A DNA stretch of 64,000 nucleotides from Rhizophlyctis rosea (GCA_027596075.1 JADGJC010000001.1:68796-132795), one strand, 5' to 3'; positions 34,176-46,751 are shown, counted from the first letter of the stretch. Notes: a model not told the origin generated them from the sequence alone. Translations and numbers: made by a program.

Positions 34176-35411
34176 TTTTGCGTTTTGGTTTTAGGATGTA
34201 GGTTGTTGGGATGATTGGACGCGAAACGACCACGACGGTATTGCGGCTGGAAGAGGAGAGTCGCTACAAGACTGCGTCGATGGCCTTCTCTGATTACTAC
34301 TTAATGCCAGTTAGCGAATGATATGAGGACGGCGTCGTGACCCTGTGAGCGACGCACCAAAATATCAAAGAGGTCCAGCTGCCAACCGGTCGTTTGAGCT
34401 CGACACGCGGTAAAAAGCAACCTCGGGTTCAGATACACTCAGAATATCGGATACCGCGGAGAAGAACACGCCCCTACCACTATGTAGGAAAAGAACGTAA
34501 TGAAACCTACCCAAAAGGTCGCGAGAGAAGAAAGAGGATTGCTGATGTCCGCCTGTCCAGTGTTCTCCCATCCAATGAAGCCTTCAGTGGGATCTGCAAG
34601 GTTTTGGCTTTCCTGCCATGAAATTTCGATAAAGTCTGTGTTGCATCGACATCCAAGCCCCAGCAGAGTCTCCCCAATTTGACGTGCAAGCCCGACTCCG
34701 AGGTGAGACAACAGAGACATCCAAGACATGGTTGCACATGGTTGCACATGGGATTTTTGACAAGGGGGCAGTGTTGCACTGGAAAAATTGTAAGGACGCC
34801 ACCCATACGGTACCATCAGTTGTACATTTGTAACACGACATCCGATTACATAGCTCCGGCATACCGGATGGGTTGGTCTAAAGACGCCTTGGTGTGACAC
34901 TACAACTAATCAACCGCAATTGCCAGATGTTCGTGCTGTTACCAACAATCCAGACCGATGTCTGATGTACAACCCACCACTCGGATGGTGCGGGTCATTT
35001 GTGACCTGAATGCATTGTGGTCCATCAAAATGTTGCCCCAAGCTGAAGCTGAAGGACCCTGGCGCGCTTGTAACAAACGATCATATGTGGTAGTAAACAA
35101 ACACGCCTATCTAAGTGCAATTTCATGTTGCCTTTTCTCTCAATGTAGGCCCATGCAGCTTCAGCTGTGTGAGAGTTCGCATAGTAGATAGTAGGTGCAG
35201 AGACATATGGAATGAGCGCTACAATTATGCAGCGGGACATTACACAAGTAGGCTGCACGACTGCACCGTAACTCCTGACAATGATTGCCATGTATCGAAC
35301 CATCCCAGCTCATTCTCTTTCAGACATAAGTTAGCTGATTCGGAAGGAGATATTTGCATATGGTATACTATTTACAACTGCACAAGTTGAAGACAACCAT
35401 TCTCCTAACTC
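34176..35411. other. Intergenic, no gene seen
   Basis: Opposing short frames only. ATGGTTGCACATGG is tandemly repeated near 34729-34752. Confidence 0.4.
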
Positions 35412-36422
35412 CTACTTGAATCTATTCATCTTCCCGCCACGCAGCAAACACACACAGAAACACAAGTTCCTGTACCATGCCGGACAAGCCCCAATATCCC
35501 GTAGAGTTTTAGTCACATTATGGTGCCCATTCACAGATGCTTTCCAACATGCCCTCTTAATGCCCTGAGCACCACCGGCCACCAATACTTTCACCACTTC
35601 CGCACGCCCCTTTGCACTCGCCATCCGCAGGGCCCACGCTTTGTCCTCATCCTTTATACCAATCGCAATGAGAACCTCGATCACCCCAACATGGACCTTC
35701 TCGGTTGCAACCTTGATGATGTCGTGGTAGGTCTCAATGGGTAAGCGTCCGCCCAAACTGAAGTACACCCGTAAGATCTGGTGATGACCCAACTCCACAG
35801 CTTTAATCAAACCCTTTTGCATGCCCCACAAATCCCGGTTCCGCCGCGCGTCTCCGGCTTGGAGTAAGACTTGTACGATGTCTGCACGCCCCCTCACTGA
35901 AGCCCAATAGATGGAATTACCACCTCCTATGGTTACATCTGCACCAAAGTTCAACAATGTATGTACTACATCCAAATGACCCGATGCCGCCGCCATGTCC
36001 AACCCCAAGTGAATGCAATCCCACTTGTCGTCATATGCGGCCCCATACCACATCTGCCGGTTCACACGTGTATGACCAAAGGAACAGCCGCCATCATTCA
36101 AGGAAGAGGCCCTATCCTCTAACGCCATTGACAGAATATCCACATAACCCTTCTCTGAGCCGATGATAAGGGCAATCACAAAACCGATTGGTCCACTCCT
36201 GGATCCCAAACGGCGGACGACATCCATGTGGTGGTTCTGCAAGGACCAATACCAGGCTTTGGAAGGCCCGTGTAGTTAATACCTCCACCATGTTTCTGCC
36301 CAGATGAGATCTTTTGATGTGATGACTTTGGTGAGGGTTTTATTGGTGATACGTAGGTTACGGGCCGTGGCAGGATGGCATGTATGTGCAATTTCGCGTA
36401 CAAGTTCGGTGGGCAGTTGCAT
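35412..36422 (-). pseudogene. F-box-like/ankyrin protein interrupted by an in-frame stop
   Basis: From an ATG at 36422 the frame reads an F-box-like start (MQLPTELVREIAHTC, RNLRITNKTLTKV, LIWAETWWRY). A TAA at 36278-36276 then stops it. The same frame continues without shift into LHGPSKAWYWSLQNHHMDVV and an ankyrin array (SGHLDVVHTLLNFGADV, RGRADIVQVLLQAGD, KGRAEVVKVLVAGGA) to 35412. Splicing GTATTA...TTGCAG across the stop would break the frame, so an intron does not rescue it. Without the stop the protein would be 336 residues. Options are a nonsense mutation, readthrough, a base error, or use of the downstream ATG at 36227, which would give 271 residues of ankyrin repeats alone. Confidence 0.65.
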
Positions 36423-36978
36423 CAAGGTGGTAGTTGGGCTGGAGGTGGTAGAGGCCGGTGAGGCAGATGGGGGCGACGGGATTGTATCGGCAGGGAGGTT
36501 GATGGATGAGTCGGCAAAAGCATCGGCATCAACACTTGAGGTGAATGCAAGGTTAAAACGATGACGAAATGACGAAGTGGTGAGTCAGCATCAAGTACCT
36601 AGATTGTCCAAAACTAGGCATTGGGTCAGAGCAGGTATTCGCAGCGATATGTATTGCGTAGATGGCCAGTGATTCTCAGACGCGTACTGTGAATATCGTG
36701 GAACGGCCAATACTATAGTTCTGTAACGAGCGAAGATAAACTCTTGAAGACGAGCCTGAACTTTGGCAGACAGTTTTCAGAGGTGGCCTTCCTCTGTAGG
36801 AGCTGCTCTGAGAGGAAGGAAGATTGTCCAGATTTTCACAGAGCCTTAAGACCCTGAGCTGTGCCACCATCGGAAGCATTTGTGGCGCAGCTCAGCATGC
36901 CCAAAAATATCCCCATCAGCGCACGCTTCTCGCCATTCCCTCACCCGCCCAATCTGCAAACAAGTGGCCAATACCAAA
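36423..36978. other. Divergent region between the ankyrin gene and POP7
   Basis: No gene is seen. The upstream frame of the ankyrin gene stays open to a stop near 36571, so an unseen 5' exon is possible. Confidence 0.4.
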
Positions 36979-37787
36979 ATGTCGCCACATAAACAGCCCT
37001 CCACAACTTTGCAAGCACGAGCTCCTCAACATTCAAAACGAAAACCTTTCCAGGCACCAACAACAACAACGGACGGCATTCCCGGGTTGGACCGTGAGTT
37101 CTTCCTTCACGCCTTCCCACACTCAATGCTGACATAACAAAATGGTCTCACAAATTCCCAACTTCCAGGCAAACGCCATAAACGCGCCCCACAACGCCCA
37201 CCCACTTTGGAAACAGACATCTACGTCTCTAAAAAGTCTAATTTCGCAGGATACGCAAGTCGCGCGCAGAAACTGCTGGACCGGAAGGAGTATGTGTTTC
37301 GTCGCTTGAGTTTTGTGAAGAGCTGCAGAAACTTGGCAGGACGACGGGATCTCAAAAAAATTTGCTGATATTCATCTGCGCGCTCCCTTAAACAGCATCA
37401 CACATCTAACAATCCACGGCCTCGGCGCAGCCATCACGCGAGCAATCAACCTCGCACTCTACCTGAAGGAGAAGAACCCAGACGCGTTCTCATGGACAAT
37501 TACTACATCAAGTGTGAAACTGTATGATGACGTCGAACCGGAAGATGTGGTAAATATCGTGTCAGCGAAATTGCCAGGATTTTGTTGGCACATGATCAAC
37601 GACCTTTTGGCAGGATGATGATCTAACAACAGACGTGCGAACAAATTCGGCCATACACATCAAAATTGTCAAAGCTAGTTTGATTGATGGTGGTAAGAGC
37701 AAGGGTGAGATGAGACGTATTGTAGATGTGGTGGATGAAGAGAAGGATCCAAAGCGGGTGCGGCTTGGAGAAGCTACTACAAAATGA
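36979..37787 (+). CDS. POP7: RNase P/MRP subunit Pop7 (Rpp20, Alba family)
   Basis: Alba-fold subunit of RNase P and MRP, which pairs with Pop6 on the RNA. Exons 36979-37093, 37169-37287, 37340-37549 and 37614-37787 keep one open frame (205 residues). Family blocks: ETDIYVSKKSNFAGYASRA, LTIHGLGAAITRAINLAL and NSAIHIKIVKAS. The basic N-terminal tail is longer than in human Rpp20. One oddity: just after YASRA the family motif QKLLD appears in the next frame (CAGAAACTGCTGGAC at 37265-37279). That frame would splice from 37287 to an acceptor at 37395. A small indel near 37262 is therefore suspected; otherwise the frame above replaces QKLLD with unrelated residues. Confidence 0.82.
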
Positions 37788-38019
37788 CATCGCAAAGGTA
37801 GGTGTCCATTCTCATCATCTCCATGTCATCATGATGGTAACAGGAGGCACGGAAAGCCAAACAGAGGCCCATAACACACCGCATACCCACAGCCATCGCA
37901 CGGATCGTACTTCAACATTCCCGCAGATGGCAACTGTAAAATTTGTACCATACGCCAAAAAATTGTAATAGAAGGCAGATGCTGCATAAGACATGGCTAT
38001 CTGAATCCAGCGCAAGCGG

Positions 38020-40119
38020 CTACACGAAAAACCGCGTATCAACCCCTGTCGAGAAGTCCCATACGATTATTCTCTGCAATGGTTGTGCCAGAAGGCCGAC
38101 TGTAAGATTTTTCTTCATGAAGCCATCACAAATGCTGCAAAATAACCCACCTGATCCTGACTGCAACTAACCACTCTCGCAACATCAAATTGCAGCTTGA
38201 ACACTCGACTCGTATGCCCCCCACTCTTCAACTCCAACACCTGCTGCCCGCTCTTCCGATCCCAGACCTTGAGCGTCTCATCATAACTCCCGCTCACTAT
38301 CCGTACGGCGTCGAATTGAAGAGTTCGGACTAAATCGCCGTGCCCACTGATGGAAAGAATGTTTTGTCCGGTGTGGATGTCCCATATCTTGATGGTTTTG
38401 TCTGCGGATGGAGAATTGGAAGGGATGTAGTTAGCACCAATCCTTGAAAGAAAAAGAGTTCGTATTTCCTACCTGATGATCCAGACACAATGGTATTTCC
38501 GTCAAATTGAATGCACGCTATTCCGCGTGTATGTCCCAGCAAACTCTTTCTCAGCTGCCCGGTTTCCATATCCCAAATTTTGATCGACCGATCTAAAGCA
38601 AGAAAAGAGAAAAACTGATTGGTACACGTTGCCCACCAAACGCATTTCACGCGACCAATCTCTCCATCCACCTTCCCAAACCACCCCTCCATAACAAAAA
38701 CCTTCAACGTGTTCCTCACCTCCAGAAGCAGAAACAATAACCCCATTCCCATATTGTACCGCATTAACCGCCGCCTTATGGCCCCTCAACATCCGCACCA
38801 ACTTTCCCGTCTGCGTCTTCCAAATATTCACCGTCGTATCCTTGCTGCAACTGACAATATGCTCGTCATCAAATCGCAAATTTAGTACAGATTCCGTATG
38901 CCCAAACAGCGTTCGGAGTGCACGGTTACGATGAATGTCCCAGACGATGATGGTTGAATCCGAGGATCCCGAAACGATGTAATTGGCGTTGTATTGTAGG
39001 CAGAGGACGGAGCCGTGGTGGCCGGTGAGGGTTGTGCGGCATTTTCCTGTTTTCATGTCCCATACTTTTATGCTGTCTGTTGAGTGGATGCGTTTCAAGC
39101 GTTAGTGGTAATTTTGATATATGAGACCAAAAACTCAAGCAATCTTACCATCGCGAGACCCAGAAACAATCTTATCCGCGTCAAATTGCAAGCAATAGAT
39201 AGCTTCCTGATGACCCGAAAACGTCCGGGGTACGTATTTGCCCTCCCGCCAGTTTCTCTCCAGCAAATTCCGCTGGTAATAGATGTACTTCCAATCCACA
39301 TCCGCATATTTGTCACTTTCAAATGATAGACGTTTCCCAAGCGACCTGCGCCTGAGTTCTGGCATATATGTGGGCGACGTCGGGGTATCGTTGACAGCCG
39401 CTAAGGCTGCCTGTGTATCGTGCGCCCATGACCCGGTGCTCATAAACGACGTCGAAAATTGATTTGATGATTCGTGCCGTCGGTCCTCGTCCATGTCCAT
39501 CGCTTCAGCATCATAAGGATCATAGTATTCTTCGTCTTCATCTGCGCCACCCCCATCCCGTGCCGACCCAACCTCCGACACCGCCGCTCCACTTGGCCGT
39601 GCTGTTCGCTTTTCCCGCCTGTCCTCCACCTCGGCTGGATCCCCGCCTTCCCTCATCCATCGCTCCAAAAATTGCTCATTAATTGCCCATCCTTGTCTTC
39701 TGAAGAGGGTTCTCCATATTCCGTTATCGTGCGACAGTTCTTTCCATTTGCGTGAGACCAGTTGACATCGGCCTAATGTTTGGCAGTCGAGGTAGGATAG
39801 GATGTATACGGCGAGTTCTGAAGGTAGGTGGGAGACAAAATCACGTTGAAGTAATGGAAGGAGACGGGATGTGAGGGAAGCGAGCGTGGGTGTTGATAGG
39901 GTCAGTAGAAGCTGGAAGGCATATTCTTGAAGGGAGGAAGTGGGACTTGAGTTTTCAAGCTACGTTTGGGTGACATGACGTGACTGCCAAATATTTTTTG
40001 CAATTCTTACCTGCACGCTGGTCTTCTGGCCAATCAGCAAAATATGCTGGTAAGGTTGTAGGGGTTTGTTCCTCAAACCCTTCGTCTTTGAAAGGCAAAG
40101 CTTTGGAGCTGGTGCTCAT
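38020..40119 (-). CDS. F-box/WD40 protein (Cdc4/Fbw7/Pof1-like SCF substrate receptor)
   Basis: Substrate-recognition subunit of an SCF ubiquitin ligase. Exons 40119-40011, 39925-39149, 39076-38720, 38592-38473, 38401-38151 and 38073-38020 join in phase to 555 residues. The F-box lies near 68-115 (HLPSELAVYILSYLD, LVSRKWKELSHDNGIWR). An acidic, Ser-rich linker follows. Seven WD repeats fill about 268-555, each with GH...VSGSxD...IKVWD-type ends; the last, RIIVWDFSTG, is completed by the small final exon. Repeats 2-6 are interrupted by introns mostly just before the Asp of SxD. The second exon uses a pyrimidine-rich acceptor that keeps phase, while nearer AG sites do not. The substrate is unknown. 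Confidence 0.92.
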
Positions 40120-40797
40120 TGGTATGGCGCGAGTGACTTCGGTCTCCCTGGGAGCAATGCGGCTGACACTGGAAAAGGATAGTAGGCGGCTCGGGGTATG
40201 TTAGGTCGTGATAGCTTGAGTGAAGAGGTCGGTAACGCTTGTGAACCTAGTGTTCGTTGAAGTCCACTGCAATTGGGAAAAGAGTTGAAGAGGTGCTTTC
40301 TCCTTTGTGTTCTGATACGGGACGGCTCGCGTGATTCTTCAACGCGAAATTTGGGGGAGGAGGGAAATTGGAAAGTTGGTTCCCAAGTTGTGGATGGTTG
40401 TGGCCCGAAAGTGATATGCATGATGCATTGATGTGGTGGCTAACAAGCCACACGCCAGATGACAGCCACAGTGCCACCCACCGGAATGCTCGGTTGGTTG
40501 GGAGGAGTTTGAAGACCCAAATCCCCAAGTCCAGATTGAAACAACCTGTTGTCTATATTCGCGAGTATAAGGTATGTAAAGATTGATACTGGGAAACAAT
40601 TAATCCATCCATCCACCCATCTGCACGGACGTCTTGCGTGTATAGGTATCGTCGCCCGCGGGATGATAGTTGTTATAGATAGGAAATAGAGGAGGACGGA
40701 TGGATGGTTGGGACGATTTAGGACAAACGGGTGCATGGAGACAGTCGCATGTGTTCCCATGTCACTAACCTAACTCTACCTCAACACAGCTGCCACC
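40120..40797. other. Divergent promoter region of the WD40 and RPL40 genes
   Basis: 678 bases without a supported gene. Confidence 0.5.
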
Positions 40798-41649
40798 ATG
40801 CAGATCTTCGTGAAGACTCTTACGGGTAAGACCATCACCCTCGAGGTACGTGACCTTACGCTTTTGTGTTAATAATGTCGAGCAAACCCACTCACATATC
40901 AATTGTTTGTGAACAGGTCGAGTCCTCGGACTCCATCAACAATGTCAAGGCCAAGATCCAAGACAAGGAAGGTTCGTTGACAAACAAGTTCTCACTTCAT
41001 ACGTGTCAAAAGTCGGTAGAATATGCTCAGAAGGGGACGGTTGTGGATTGTGGATAGTCGATGGGACACGGTCGGAATTTGGGCGGAAGAGCCGCGGCGA
41101 CCCTGGAACGGCTAGATAAGTCTCAGTTATGGAACGCGGATGTTTGGACTGGGACGGTTGAAAAGTCTGAGACGGCTGGGGTGGGGAATGGTGGAGGTGG
41201 AGGGAGTTTGGAAGGATGAGCCGGGTCGCGGTTATGGGTGCACGTATTACGCTTCATCCATAGTGCGGGAACTGACACGTCGCCGAATCCTACAGGTATT
41301 CCCCCAGACCAGCAACGTTTGATCTTCGCTGGTAAGCAACTCGAGGATGACCGCACTCTTTCCGACTACAACATCCAGAAGGGTACGTATCACCTGTTCT
41401 CTTGCCCGTTATCCATCGGTCGGCATACTCAAAACCTACCCACATCAAACAGAGTCCACCCTCCACCTTGTCCTCCGTCTCCGTGGTGGTGTCATCGAGC
41501 CCTCCCTCAAGGTGTTGGCCTCCAAGTACAACTGCGACAAGATGATCTGCCGCAAGTGCTACGCCCGTCTCCCCCCTCGTGCCACCAACTGCCGGAAGAA
41601 GAAGTGCGGTCACTCTAACCAGCTCCGCCCCAAGAAGAAGCTTAAATAA
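40798..41649 (+). CDS. RPL40: Ubiquitin-60S ribosomal protein L40 fusion
   Basis: Precursor cleaved after Gly76 to release ubiquitin and eL40. Exons 40798-40845, 40917-40971, 41296-41382 and 41453-41649 join in phase to 128 residues, the exact family length. The ubiquitin part is complete and ends LRLRGG. The L40 tail has its zinc cysteines ([27 protein letters not shown]). The start context GCCACCATG is strong. Compared with the nearly invariant ubiquitin sequence there are changes at residue 22 (Ser), 24 (Asn for Asp/Glu) and 53 (Asp for Gly). The second intron is long for this window (324 bases). Confidence 0.95.
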
Positions 41650-42450
41650 GCGGTCAACCGTTGTTGTTGGTTGCTGGGGCATTTGCAAAGGGCAGGGATG
41701 TGCAGAGGGGTTCGAGTCTCGTCATGCGGATTTCCTTGGTCTTCGGATGTCTTGTGTAATATAATTTTGCTTGAACATGACCTTGGGTTTGGTGACGAGA
41801 GATGAGTGGCTGCGATTTTGAGGAAGGACGAAGGTGTTCGGGGAGTGTTAAGGTTCATGGTCCGCGCACCCCAGATGACCAATGAGAGATTACTTGCTTA
41901 TGAGGGAAAGAGTTCGGTCGGAGATTCAGATTCAGTGGGGACTAATGGTGAGGAGGGGTCCAATTGACGCCAGTGATGGTCGACGGCTGAAGGTGATGGT
42001 TTTCAAGGGTGAAGACACGATATTGTCCGGTAACCTTCTCATGGAGGTCTCAGAGATTCTTGCATGTTGAAGGCTGGTGAATACGGAGGCAATGGCGGTT
42101 CGTTGCGACACTGCCAGACAGACCTCACGAGACTTGGACCCACACCAGGTCTGTAAAGGTAGGTATGGTGCTTTTCTTGAAGCCCGAGGCCCAAGGATGG
42201 TTCAATGGATGGTGCGGTAAAGTTCTGCCTGAAGTAGTAAGATGTGTGGTGCCTCACCACCTTCGGTTCTTATCTTGGTTAGGAAGGGTCGTTTGCCACG
42301 AGTGGCCAAAGGGGTTCACCCCAAAATACGTGCGCTATGCACTTCAGGCAGCCTAGTTTTGAAGGGAAGAAACAAAACATTTACAGGGCGAATACCCAGT
42401 CCAGCGAATTAAATACACTACTACCACACTCCATTCGTTATCCGACCCAT

Positions 42451-42530
42451 TAGGTTCAAGGCGGGAGTCGAACCCACTGACACATCCGACCACCACACCA
42501 TACTCCCACAGAGCGGACCAACCTTATGTG
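42451..42530 (-). repeat. tRNA-like or SINE-like fragment (B box, weak A box)
   Basis: On the minus strand GTGGGTTCGACTCCCGC forms a T arm (five pairs, one G-T) around a B box. About 30 bases upstream, TGGTGTGGTGG resembles an A box. No matching acceptor stem or anticodon arm was found, so this is not called a working tRNA. Confidence 0.4.
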
Positions 42531-42972
42531 TGGCAAAAAGCACACATATAGGGAGTCGACCACGAAAAACCGTCCCAGGCCGGAACCTGGGGGGCGCCCG
42601 GACTTGCAAGCGCCGGAAACCGACGCCTACCCATTCCGTGCTGCTCTATTAGACGTCAGGCGTGGGTTTACGTAGCATGGGATGCTGTACCGACACAGGG
42701 ACGTATTTGGAGGTAAGGTAGGAACAAGACGAGGCAGGAGGGTAGCCGGGTACAAAGAAAGAGAAAGTGGAGTGGAAAAACGGGGGCAACGGACAAGCGA
42801 CCACACAAGTGTGGCTGAGGAGACATCTAACTGAGTGTTGTGCGACTTGTCCAATGTTGACTGTTGCAGGGCTTGGAACCCACTTGCACGGGAGAAGTCG
42901 TTTGTAGCCCGGTTGAAAGTGAAATCAAAGTCGAGAGCCCCATTGGGGGCTCAGGGTAAACCTGATAGAGTA

Positions 42973-43605
42973 AAGTAGAATCAGTCCGTCGTACATAACT
43001 CGGGTGACCAGTTGAGGATAAGGCAACTTGATGATAACACGTCAGGTGCTCCGAAGAAGGCAGCAACCATATTTTTGCGAAGAGGGCTGAAATGCGTCAC
43101 CCTTCCAGGGGGGATGTCATGCGAGGCTACTTGTGTCTCGTCGTCCCCCCATCGAGCTCATGCGCAATGCCTTGGCCACCACTCTCCATTTTCGGTTTGC
43201 GTGTTATCGCCAGCGGTTGCCGTCTCCTCACTCGTCACCCGAGGGTATCAGACGAAAACTTAACTTGTATTGTATACACAGCAGTCTACAACCCCGGCGC
43301 TCCCAGCACCTGGCCCCTCCCTGCCGCAACCTGCAAAGCAAAGTGGAATCAGTCCTTATCAAAGAAAAGCGGATGACAAGTCATGAAGAAAGCACCAAAG
43401 TGACACATCAGGCGCTCCAAATAGGCAGCTAACCATCGGACTCTTCGAAGAGGGCTAAAATGCGTCACCCTTCCGGGGGAGGTGTCATGCGAGGCTACTT
43501 GTGTCTCGTCGTCTCCCCTTCGGGCTCATGCGCAATGCCTTGGCCACCACTCTCCATTTTCGTTTGTGTGCCACCCCAGTCTCTTCCATGCTTGTCACCC
43601 AAAGA
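42973..43605 (+). repeat. Long direct repeat pair, about 270 bases each
   Basis: Copy A (about 42973-43255) and copy B (about 43338-43605) share long blocks such as AATGCGTCACCCTTCC, GTCATGCGAGGCTACTTGTG, and CTCATGCGCAATGCCTTGGC. The offset is about 366 bases. Copies differ by point changes and small indels. No coding frame is shared, and no terminal inverted repeats were found. Confidence 0.7.
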
Positions 43606-44181
43606 AAAGAAGCAAGACACTTAGCTGATTGATACTCATCCTATCGAGCTGGAAGCATCGGCATTTGGACGCTTGGTGGAGGCGGCAAGATTTGTGGAGA
43701 GCATGCAAATCTTGTCAAGTGAGGAGGGGTGACTCGAGTAGAAGCCAGGACGAAGAACCGAGAAACAGCAACGGGATACGACAGAGGATGAAGGGCGGAA
43801 AAAGAGAAAGGGAAAGAAGTGTAGTTACGGGAAGGCATGTCGATGCCCATGGGCATGGCCTCAGTGCACAAGGTTGTCCAACTCGAAAAGAGGAATGATG
43901 GTGAAGGAAGAGAAAGAGCGAAGAGAGAAGGCAATTCGACCCCTCTTATCAAGTCGATCCGGGGCTTATCCGGGCTTGTGTTGCGGCTTGTGACATTGAT
44001 AAATGAAACGTGTGACACCACAATGGTTGCAGCCTGACTGGGAAATTTCAGGAGTAAACACAGTCACACCTCAACTTTCCTCGCTCTCCAAAACCTCTCT
44101 CCGCCTGAATACAACTGACGGCAAAGTTGACCTGACGACCTTTAGTACGTTAAGTACGTGATAAGTGCGAGAGCGGGAGCG

Positions 44182-46681
44182 ATGACCCCTTCCGCGTTTC
44201 GGTTTCGGCCGGCGCTGCGTCGCGGCATCCAAAAGCAACTTTGCTTTATCCACCTCCACGTCCTGCCTTCCGCGCGATCATATGCCACACCAACCTCTCA
44301 AAACCACATCACTCCAGACCGAATAAGAAATATCGGAGTTGTGGCGCATATTGATGCTGGAAAGACGACGACAACGGAGAGAATGCTATATTATGTGGGA
44401 TATACCAACCGGATAGGAGGTATGGCTTTGTAAACCTCATGACACGCGTATTGCTTCTCACATCAGCACCTACTAGACGTGGACGATGGGAACACAGTAA
44501 CAGACTTCCTAAAGGCGGAACGCGAGCGCGGAATCACAATCACCTCCGCATGTATACCCTTCTCTTGGCGGAACCACAGAATCAACCTCATAGACACGCC
44601 AGGACACGTAGATTTCACAATAGAAGTAGAGCGATCGATACGAGTTCTGGACGGGGCGGTGTGCGTGTTGGACGGTGTGGCTGGGGTGGAAGCGCAAACG
44701 GAAACGGTCTGGCGGCAAGCGAATCGGTACCAGGTTCCTCGGATAGCGTACGTCAATAAGATGGATCGGATAGGGGCGAGTTTCACAAAGGCGGTGAAGG
44801 CCATGCAGAGGAGATTAGGAGGGTGGGGTCGGCCATTGGTGGTACAGTGGCCTGTAGTGAGGGGTGAATCGCATCATGCCACTGGTATCGGCTCTGGGGG
44901 TCCAGACTTTGAAGGGGTTGTGGATGTCTTAACCATGGAGGTTTTGGATTGGAAGAAGGTCCCTAAAACGGGAAGTGTCATCACCCGATCACCACTTAGC
45001 CCGTCATCCGATCCCGACTCTGCACGACTATACCAAGAAGCCTCCGCAGCACGGAACGCGCTGGTCGAGAAACTTTCCGAAATCGATGATGAGATCGTTG
45101 ACGTGTTCTTAGAGCACGACGGGGATCATATGAGCGTGCCGGCTGATGATCTGCGGGCAGCATTACGCAGAGTGACTTTGAATGGAAAGGGCGTACCCGT
45201 CCTATGTGGCGCGTCGTTCAAGAATATTGGTGTGCAACCGGTGCTGGACGCGGTTGTTGACTTTTTACCTTCACCTGCTGATATACAACCTCCCGAGGCT
45301 GTTACATCTGACGGCAAAGCTGTGACAGTGAAGCTTGATGATAAAAACCTCTGTGCGTTAGCTTTCAAAGTCACCCACGACCCACAAAGAGGCCCATTGG
45401 TGTTTGTGAGAGTATATTCAGGTAATTTGATGATTGTCGATCCCCACTTGGTTCCAACGAATTGACCACCGCAATCCAGGATCATTGCAATCCAGAGCAA
45501 CCCTCTTCAACTCCTCACGAGATGTTAATGAGAGAGCCAACAAAGTGTTGCAAATGTACGCAGACGACTTTGAAGAAATCCCGCACATCGAAGCCGGAAA
45601 CATAGCTTGTGTCGTCGGTCTGAAGGAAACCGCTACTGGCGATACCCTTCTAGGCCCAAAGCATGAAGGCAACATCCACCTCCACCCCATCACTATCCCA
45701 CCACCAGTCTTTGTCCGCTCCTGCGAACCAATGTCAACCGCCGACGACAAAGCACTAGAAAACGGATTACGGGCATTGACACGCGAGGATCCATCACTGC
45801 ACTTCTACGTCGACGAGGAAACGGGACAGATGCTGCTCAGCGGGATGGGAGAGTTGCATTTGGAGATTGCTACTGAGCGGTTGAAGGAGGTGCATAAAGT
45901 CAACTGCAAGATGGGCAAAGTGTTGATTAGTTATCGTGAGACGTTGGGGACGGAGAACGTTGATGAGGACGGCACGATAACGGAGACGTTTTTGTATGAT
46001 AAGGACATTTTTGGGAAGAAGGCCAAGGCGGAGGTAACGCTGGAGATATCGCCGCTGGCGGATGTGAATGAGGAGGATGGGTTGTTACCTGCGGGACGCG
46101 GCAATGAAGTGTCTGTAGCAGCGATTTCGAGAAAGTCGGGACGGGCGTCAGGCTCGGATGCTGGAGTGCATTTCCCACCAGATATTGTGAAGGCTATCAA
46201 ATCTGGCATTGAGGGGGCACTCTTTAGGGGACCGGTGTTGGGCTTTCCATTGACCAATCTACGGGTGGAATGCACAGACGCGACATCATTCGGATCTGAA
46301 GTCAGCACCCCCGCAGCATTTCGGACGGCCGCATATCGATGCGTGCAAGCGGCTTTACAAAAGAGTGGGCCGAAACTGTTGGAGCCCATCATGGATGCCA
46401 TGATTGAAGTTCCAGAAAATTATATCGGGACGGTTGCTAAGGATATGTCTGGGACTAGGAGGGGACATATCATGTCGCTGGGATCGGAGGATGATGATGT
46501 AGGAGAATATCAGCATAGGACAGTTCATGCGCATGTGCCGCTGAAGGAGATGGTGGGGTATTCGACGGCAATGAGGGGTCTTACGGCAGGAACAGGCACA
46601 TTCACCATGGCCATTCGCGGATATGGGTCGATGCAGAGCGATCGAGAGCAAAGTGTATTGAAAGGGATTCGAGGGTATTGA
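44182..46681 (+). CDS. MEF2: Mitochondrial ribosome-releasing factor 2 (EF-G2mt, GFM2/Mef2)
   Basis: GTPase that works with mitochondrial RRF to split ribosomes after termination. Exons 44182-44419, 44477-45421 and 45480-46681 join in phase to 794 residues. A basic, Arg-rich presequence (first 45 residues) suits mitochondrial import. GTPase motifs: [42 protein letters not shown] and VNKMDR. The GFM2 branch is indicated by [21 protein letters not shown] and the C-terminal [18 protein letters not shown] rather than EF-G1 features. Domain III ([20 protein letters not shown]) and IV are complete. The start at 44182 is preferred, since upstream only GTG is in frame. Confidence 0.92.
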
Positions 46682-46751
46682 TCTATTAATATATCTTCGC
46701 ACTGCCTCCAGGTCTATCACACTACTCCATTGATATCCGCGGCCGATGTGT

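Larger units (their letters stand above)
41650..44181. other. Repeat-bearing intergenic region
   Basis: 2.5 kb without a supported gene. It holds a B-box-like sequence at 42466-42490 and a pair of long direct repeats at 42973-43605 (separate entries). Confidence 0.4.

Noticed and set aside
41700..41730. B-box-like GGGTTCGAGTCT after RPL40
   Set aside because: The T stem does not pair well and no A box or acceptor stem is near; taken as chance in the 3' untranslated region.
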